Source of the DNA: Avimonoglobus sp965151315
GTDB taxonomy: Bacteria; Bacillota; Clostridia; UBA1381
Reading direction: 5' to 3'
Length of the DNA: 9,949 bases
NCBI GenBank assembly: GCA_965151315.1
Contig: CBCTZG010000092.1
Span: 1 to 9,949 of the forward strand
Both the position numbers and the translations under genes were made by a program. Positions 7,131 to 9,949 of the stretch are shown one piece after another; the stretch's first letter is position 1, and each line of letters starts with the position of its first letter. The notes under the pieces were generated by a model that saw only the letters and a list, made by a program, of their open reading frames with translations, was not told the origin of the DNA and did not search any database.

Positions 7131-7958
7131 ATGCAGGCTGTAAAAAAAATATCGAGGCTGATTGTGCGGATAGCGGAGGATGACGTGATGGTGTATTCCG
7201 CCCAAGCGTCATTTTATATCTTGATCGCATCCATCCCGTTTGTTATGCTGCTGCTGTCGCTGATCCGGTTTTGGCTGCCGATGACAGAACAGGATGTCAT
7301 TGCCGCAGCACAGGCCGTGCTGCCCTCCGGCGTGTGGAAGTATGTATCAGAATTTGTGGGCGATTTGTTCCGAAAGCCCAGCATCCCGTTGATGTCCATA
7401 ACGGCGGTTACCACGCTGTGGAGTGCATCCCGGGGCTTTGCGGCGGCGGAGCGGGGGATCCGGAAGGTTTACCGGTCGCCGGAAAAAAGCATTTTTTCCA
7501 GCATCGGCATCTCTATGCTGTATACAGTGGCGTTTGCACTGGTCCTTTTGCTGACGTTGATTATGCTGGTGTTTGGCAAAGGGGTTTACCTGTTTTTAAA
7601 CGGGCATTATAAGCTGTTCGCGGCGATCTTTCAGAAAACCCATGGGTTGCGGCCGTTTTTATATTTCGTAGGCGTATGTTTATTTTTCGCATTGGTATTC
7701 AAAGCCTTTGCAGGCTGGAAAACCCCGTATAAAATGCATATCCCCGGCGCAGTGTTTACCACCGGGGGATGGATGATATTTTCCCATTTATATTCGGTAT
7801 ATATCGAAAATTTCGCAAATTATTCTTATATATACGGCAGCCTGACGGCCATCGTTTTAATGATGCTATGGCTGTACAGCTGTATGATTATTCTGCTCAT
7901 TGGGGCGGAAATCAACGTAGCGTTGGATCAAAAAAGGAAAGGGATGGAGTACAAATGA
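7131..7958 (+). CDS. YihY/BrkB-family inner membrane protein
   Basis: The 275-residue protein has the usual length and layout of the YihY/virulence factor BrkB family. About six membrane helices can be seen (near residues 28-48, 85-103, 123-150, 173-194, 205-225 and 236-262). The conserved Pro/Gly/Trp region (HIPGAVFTTGGWMIFS, 203-218) and the C-terminal signature YGSLTAIVLMMLWLY followed by LLIGAEIN (about 235-262) support the call. The family was once mislabelled ribonuclease BN; its true biochemical role is not settled. ATG 7131 is preceded by a good GGGAGGTG site (about 7118-7125). The 3' end overlaps proC by four bases (ATGA), implying coupled translation. A TATGAT (7094-7099) upstream could be a -10 box, but no convincing -35 accompanies it, so read-through from the 6714 promoter is more likely. 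Confidence 0.92.
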   Translation: MQAVKKISRLIVRIAEDDVMVYSAQASFYILIASIPFVMLLLSLIRFWLPMTEQDVIAAAQAVLPSGVWKYVSEFVGDLFRKPSIPLMSITAVTTLWSASRGFAAAERGIRKVYRSPEKSIFSSIGISMLYTVAFALVLLLTLIMLVFGKGVYLFLNGHYKLFAAIFQKTHGLRPFLYFVGVCLFFALVFKAFAGWKTPYKMHIPGAVFTTGGWMIFSHLYSVYIENFANYSYIYGSLTAIVLMMLWLYSCMIILLIGAEINVALDQKRKGMEYK

Positions 7959-8755
7959 AAAAAATCGGATTTATCGGCGCGGGCAACATGGGCGGCGCCA
8001 TGATGGGCGGTATGGTCAAGGCGGGATATACGGATATGATTGCCGCGGATACAGATCAGGCGGCTCTGGAGCGGCTGGAAAAAGAATTGGGCGTAAAGCC
8101 GGCGGACAGCCGGGAAGCTGCCCGGGAAGCGGACATTTTATTCCTGGCGGTGAAGCCGAACGTTTTGCCGGCAGTGATTGAACAAATCCGGGACTGCGTC
8201 CGGGAGGAAACATTGATTGTTTCCATTGCCGCAGGCAAGACATTAGATACGCTGGAGCGGGCCTTTGGCCGGGGGCTGAAGATCCTGCGGGTGATGCCCA
8301 ATACGCCGGCGCTGGTGGGGGAGGCTATGTCGGCTGTTTCCCTGAACGCGGCCGCCGCAAAGCCGGAAAACACAGGAGATGTTCAGGCGGTTTTAGCGCT
8401 GCTCAGAAGCTGCGGCCGGGCGGAGATCGTGCCGGAGAAGCTGATGGACGCGGTTACGGCGGTAAGTGGTTCCGCCCCGGCCTATGTGTTCATGATGATT
8501 GAGGCCATGGCGGATGCGGCAGTACTGGGCGGGATGCCCAGAAGCCAGGCCTATACCTTTGCGGCCCAGGCTGTGCTTGGGTCGGCTAAAATGGTGCTGG
8601 AAACCGGGAAGCATCCCGGCGAACTGAAGGACATGGTCTGCTCGCCGGCAGGGACTACGATCGCGGCGGTGAAGGTTTTGGAAAAAGACGGCTTCCGCAG
8701 CGGAATCATCCAGGCTATGGAGGCATGTATGGAGCAGTCCAAGGCGATGCAGTAA
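7955..8755 (+). CDS. proC: Pyrroline-5-carboxylate reductase
   Basis: The enzyme reduces 1-pyrroline-5-carboxylate to L-proline with NAD(P)H, the last step of proline synthesis, in the cytoplasm. At 266 residues it is full length. Visible motifs are the N-terminal Rossmann loop GFIGAGNMGGAMMGG (5-19), AVKPN (65-69), RVMPNTP (112-118), the helical dimerisation domain with SGSAPAYVFMMIEAMADAA (171-189) and the catalytic-region signature CSPAGTTIAA (229-238). ATG 7955 overlaps the YihY stop; GGATGG just upstream acts as the binding site, and the open frame further 5' lies within the YihY gene. Its stop TAA shares a base with the next ATG (TAATG at 8753-8757). No proA or proB is adjacent, so the pathway genes are dispersed or elsewhere. 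No missing residues or damage seen. Confidence 0.97.
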   Translation: MKKIGFIGAGNMGGAMMGGMVKAGYTDMIAADTDQAALERLEKELGVKPADSREAAREADILFLAVKPNVLPAVIEQIRDCVREETLIVSIAAGKTLDTLERAFGRGLKILRVMPNTPALVGEAMSAVSLNAAAAKPENTGDVQAVLALLRSCGRAEIVPEKLMDAVTAVSGSAPAYVFMMIEAMADAAVLGGMPRSQAYTFAAQAVLGSAKMVLETGKHPGELKDMVCSPAGTTIAAVKVLEKDGFRSGIIQAMEACMEQSKAMQ

Positions 8756-9084
8756 TGGCGGCGCATGGATTTGGGATTATGCCCCGGGATCCCGCGCCTG
8801 GTATGCGGTTTGACGAGTATGCACCGGCGCGGTATGACTGCATTTTTGTGGATGACGATCAGATGGCAGCTCTGGCTCCAAAGCTGGCGGCGGTAGAGCT
8901 TTACTGGCATACGGTAGACAATCCGCAAAAAGGGTTGGCCTACTGCGGCGTCACCTTGATCCCGCCGGAAAAGCTGCCGGCACTGATTTGTAAAATCGCA
9001 GACGAGCCTGCCTGTTCGGCGCTGCTGGAGCTGCTGGGCCGGGCAAAAGCCAGCAACCGGTATGTGATCCATTTTGGAATTTAA
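8755..9084 (+). CDS. Uncharacterised 109-residue protein coupled to proC
   Basis: I do not recognise this protein. It is soluble in appearance, with no signal peptide or membrane helix, and contains an acidic patch (IFVDDDQM), an aromatic core stretch (AVELYWHTVDNPQKGLAYCG), a helical C-terminal half (LPALICKIADEPACSALLELL) and a hydrophobic end (RYVIHFGI). Two Cys residues fall in ICKIADEPAC. The preferred start is ATG 8755, which overlaps the proC stop as TAATG; no strong ribosome binding site lies at the usual distance, so translation probably restarts after proC. An alternative in-frame ATG at 8725 has GGAGG only one base away, which is too close, and would overlap proC by 31 bases. Codon use looks like that of its neighbours and the frame is intact for 110 codons. 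It may be a small regulatory or binding protein; this is guesswork. Confidence 0.78.
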   Translation: MAAHGFGIMPRDPAPGMRFDEYAPARYDCIFVDDDQMAALAPKLAAVELYWHTVDNPQKGLAYCGVTLIPPEKLPALICKIADEPACSALLELLGRAKASNRYVIHFGI

Positions 9085-9091
9085 AGAGACG

Positions 9092-9125
9092 AAAAAAAGA
9101 CAAAACGCAAGTCTTGTCTTTTTTT
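9092..9125 (+). terminator. Intrinsic terminator of the proC operon
   Basis: A 12-bp inverted repeat (9092-9103 with 9114-9125, ten-base loop) places GACAA/TTGTC in the stem and seven T residues at its 3' end, eight bases after the stop codon of the 109-residue protein. The stem is A/T-rich and therefore weaker than the one at 5455-5487. Outer bases AGACG (9087-9091) and CGTCT (9130-9134) can extend pairing across a small bulge. Confidence 0.75.
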
Positions 9126-9133
9126 GTTGCGTC

Positions 9134-9163
9134 TGGAATAGAATCCGGAGATCTGCATAAAAT
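9134..9163 (+). promoter_or_regulatory. Candidate promoter of the carboxypeptidase gene
   Basis: TAAAAT (9158-9163) matches five of six -10 bases. TGGAAT (9134-9139), 18 bases upstream, is only a weak -35. No better candidate is seen in the short gap after the terminator, but the gene could also be reached by read-through. Confidence 0.35.
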
Positions 9164-9191
9164 AGACAAAACAAGACAAAGGAGATAGGCT

Positions 9192-9949
9192 ATGAAAAAG
9201 ATAATTTGCATGCTATGCGCAGTTACATTCCTGTTCCAGACGGCAGCAGCGGTCAGCGCGGAATCTGCCGGCCCTACGGTCAGCGCCAAGTCCGCAATTT
9301 TGATGGAAGCCTCCACGGGGGAAATCTTATATGAATCCAATCCGGACGAACGCCTGCCGATTGCCAGTGTGACCAAAATCATGACTATGCTGCTGATCAT
9401 GGAAGCCATAGACAGTGGAAAAATTACGTTGGATGAGATGGTGACGGCCAGCGAACGGGCCAAAAGCATGGGCGGTTCCACCATGTTTTTGGAAACCGGC
9501 GAGCAGCTGACGGTCAGCGATATGCTGAAGGGGATTGCCGTTGCCTCGGCAAATGACGGCGCCGTAGCCATGGCGGAGCACATTGCGGGCAGCGAGGAAG
9601 GGTTCGTGGCTATGATGAACCAGCGAGCCAAGGAGCTGGGGATGGAAAATACCAACTTTGTGAATACCAACGGCCTGGATGACGACAACCACTATTCCTC
9701 AGCCCGAGACGTAGCGTTAATGTCTCGTGAGCTGATTAAGCACCCCAAGATCTTTGAATATACCACGATTTGGACGGATTCCCTCCGGGACGGAAAATTT
9801 GCCCTGGCAAATACCAATAAGCTGATCCGGTTTTACCAGGGGGCCAATGGGCTGAAAACCGGCTCTACGTCTAAGGCCATGTGCTGCCTGTCCGAGACGG
9901 CTGAACGGAACGGTATGCAGCTGGTTGCCGTAGTGCTGGGGTCGCCCAC
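9192..9949 (+). CDS. D-alanyl-D-alanine carboxypeptidase, S11/PBP5 family (3' partial)
   Basis: This low-molecular-weight penicillin-binding protein removes the terminal D-alanine from peptidoglycan stem peptides outside the membrane. A signal peptide covers about residues 1-23 (MKKII, hydrophobic core, VSA before ESA). All three active-site motifs are present with normal spacing: SVTK with the nucleophile Ser59 and Lys62, SAN (119-121) and KTG (222-224, in LKTGST). The conserved TNFVNTNGLDDDNHYSSARD segment (154-173) is also typical. The window ends after 252 codons, inside the penicillin-binding domain, so the C-terminal PBP5_C domain and amphipathic anchor cannot be judged. ATG 9192 has AAAGGAGA (9178-9185) at good spacing. 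It could be a DacA, DacB or DacF type; the visible part does not separate these, so no symbol is given. Confidence 0.94.
   Translation, partial: MKKIICMLCAVTFLFQTAAAVSAESAGPTVSAKSAILMEASTGEILYESNPDERLPIASVTKIMTMLLIMEAIDSGKITLDEMVTASERAKSMGGSTMFLETGEQLTVSDMLKGIAVASANDGAVAMAEHIAGSEEGFVAMMNQRAKELGMENTNFVNTNGLDDDNHYSSARDVALMSRELIKHPKIFEYTTIWTDSLRDGKFALANTNKLIRFYQGANGLKTGSTSKAMCCLSETAERNGMQLVAVVLGSP

Noticed and set aside
7769..7954. Upstream extension of proC into the YihY gene
   Set aside because: ProC proteins begin at the Rossmann motif, exactly where ATG 7955 starts. The 62 extra residues are out-of-frame YihY sequence.
8951..9688. Minus-strand frame of 245 codons opposite the carboxypeptidase gene and the gap before it
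   Set aside because: It runs across the terminator and antisense to a gene with intact SxxK, SxN and KTG motifs. Its Ser/Ile/Val-rich translation has no recognisable domain.
1..9949. Search for mobile elements, CRISPR arrays, tRNA or rRNA genes and toxin-antitoxin or defence modules
   Set aside because: No terminal inverted repeats, regular spacers, cloverleaf-like sequences or transposase, integrase or nuclease motifs were seen. The 109-residue and 100-residue proteins are small but do not resemble known toxin-antitoxin pairs.

Overview
The window looks like chromosomal DNA of a moderately GC-rich, Gram-positive-type member of the Clostridia (Firmicutes), possibly a gut Oscillospiraceae-like organism. 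The sequence evidence for this is: GGAGG-type ribosome binding sites before most genes, sigma-A promoters with near-consensus -35/-10 boxes, an S-layer-homology (SLH) surface protein, a MacA/MacB-type exporter without an outer-membrane factor, and a GH88 unsaturated glucuronyl hydrolase. The lineage below class level is inference. No rRNA, tRNA, CRISPR array, insertion sequence, phage gene or integration site is visible.

Layout, left to right. (1) Positions 1-5440, plus strand, form one apparent operon: an exporter adaptor of the HlyD/MacA type (5' end cut off by the window), its ABC ATPase (1133-1918), its FtsX/MacB-type permease (1918-3102) and, 19 bases later, a secreted 772-residue SLH-domain protein (3122-5440). 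A strong bidirectional hairpin terminator (5455-5487) follows. (2) A single minus-strand gene, 5504-6625, encodes a cytoplasmic GH88 enzyme that converges on that terminator and has its own extended -10 promoter. (3) A divergent sigma-A promoter (6714-6742) drives a plus-strand group: a 100-residue membrane protein of unknown function (6774-7076), a YihY/BrkB-family membrane protein (7131-7958), pyrroline-5-carboxylate reductase proC (7955-8755) and an unrecognised 109-residue protein (8755-9084). The last three overlap at stop/start codons, so their translation is probably coupled. A second hairpin terminator follows at 9092-9125. (4) From 9192 to the right edge runs a secreted D-alanyl-D-alanine carboxypeptidase of the S11/PBP5 family, cut by the window end but with all three active-site motifs present.

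How the genes work together: the left operon, the SLH protein and the carboxypeptidase all concern the cell envelope (export, wall-attached surface protein, peptidoglycan trimming). The YihY protein and the 100-residue protein are membrane proteins without a defined job. proC (last step of proline synthesis) and the GH88 enzyme (cleavage of unsaturated uronate disaccharides from polysaccharide-lyase digestion) are metabolic. Most of the window is ordinary for Clostridia. The points most worth a second look are the pairing of the exporter with an SLH protein, the Met/Gly/Pro-rich repeat tail of the adaptor, the coupled 109-residue orphan after proC, and the competing hairpins before the carboxypeptidase gene.
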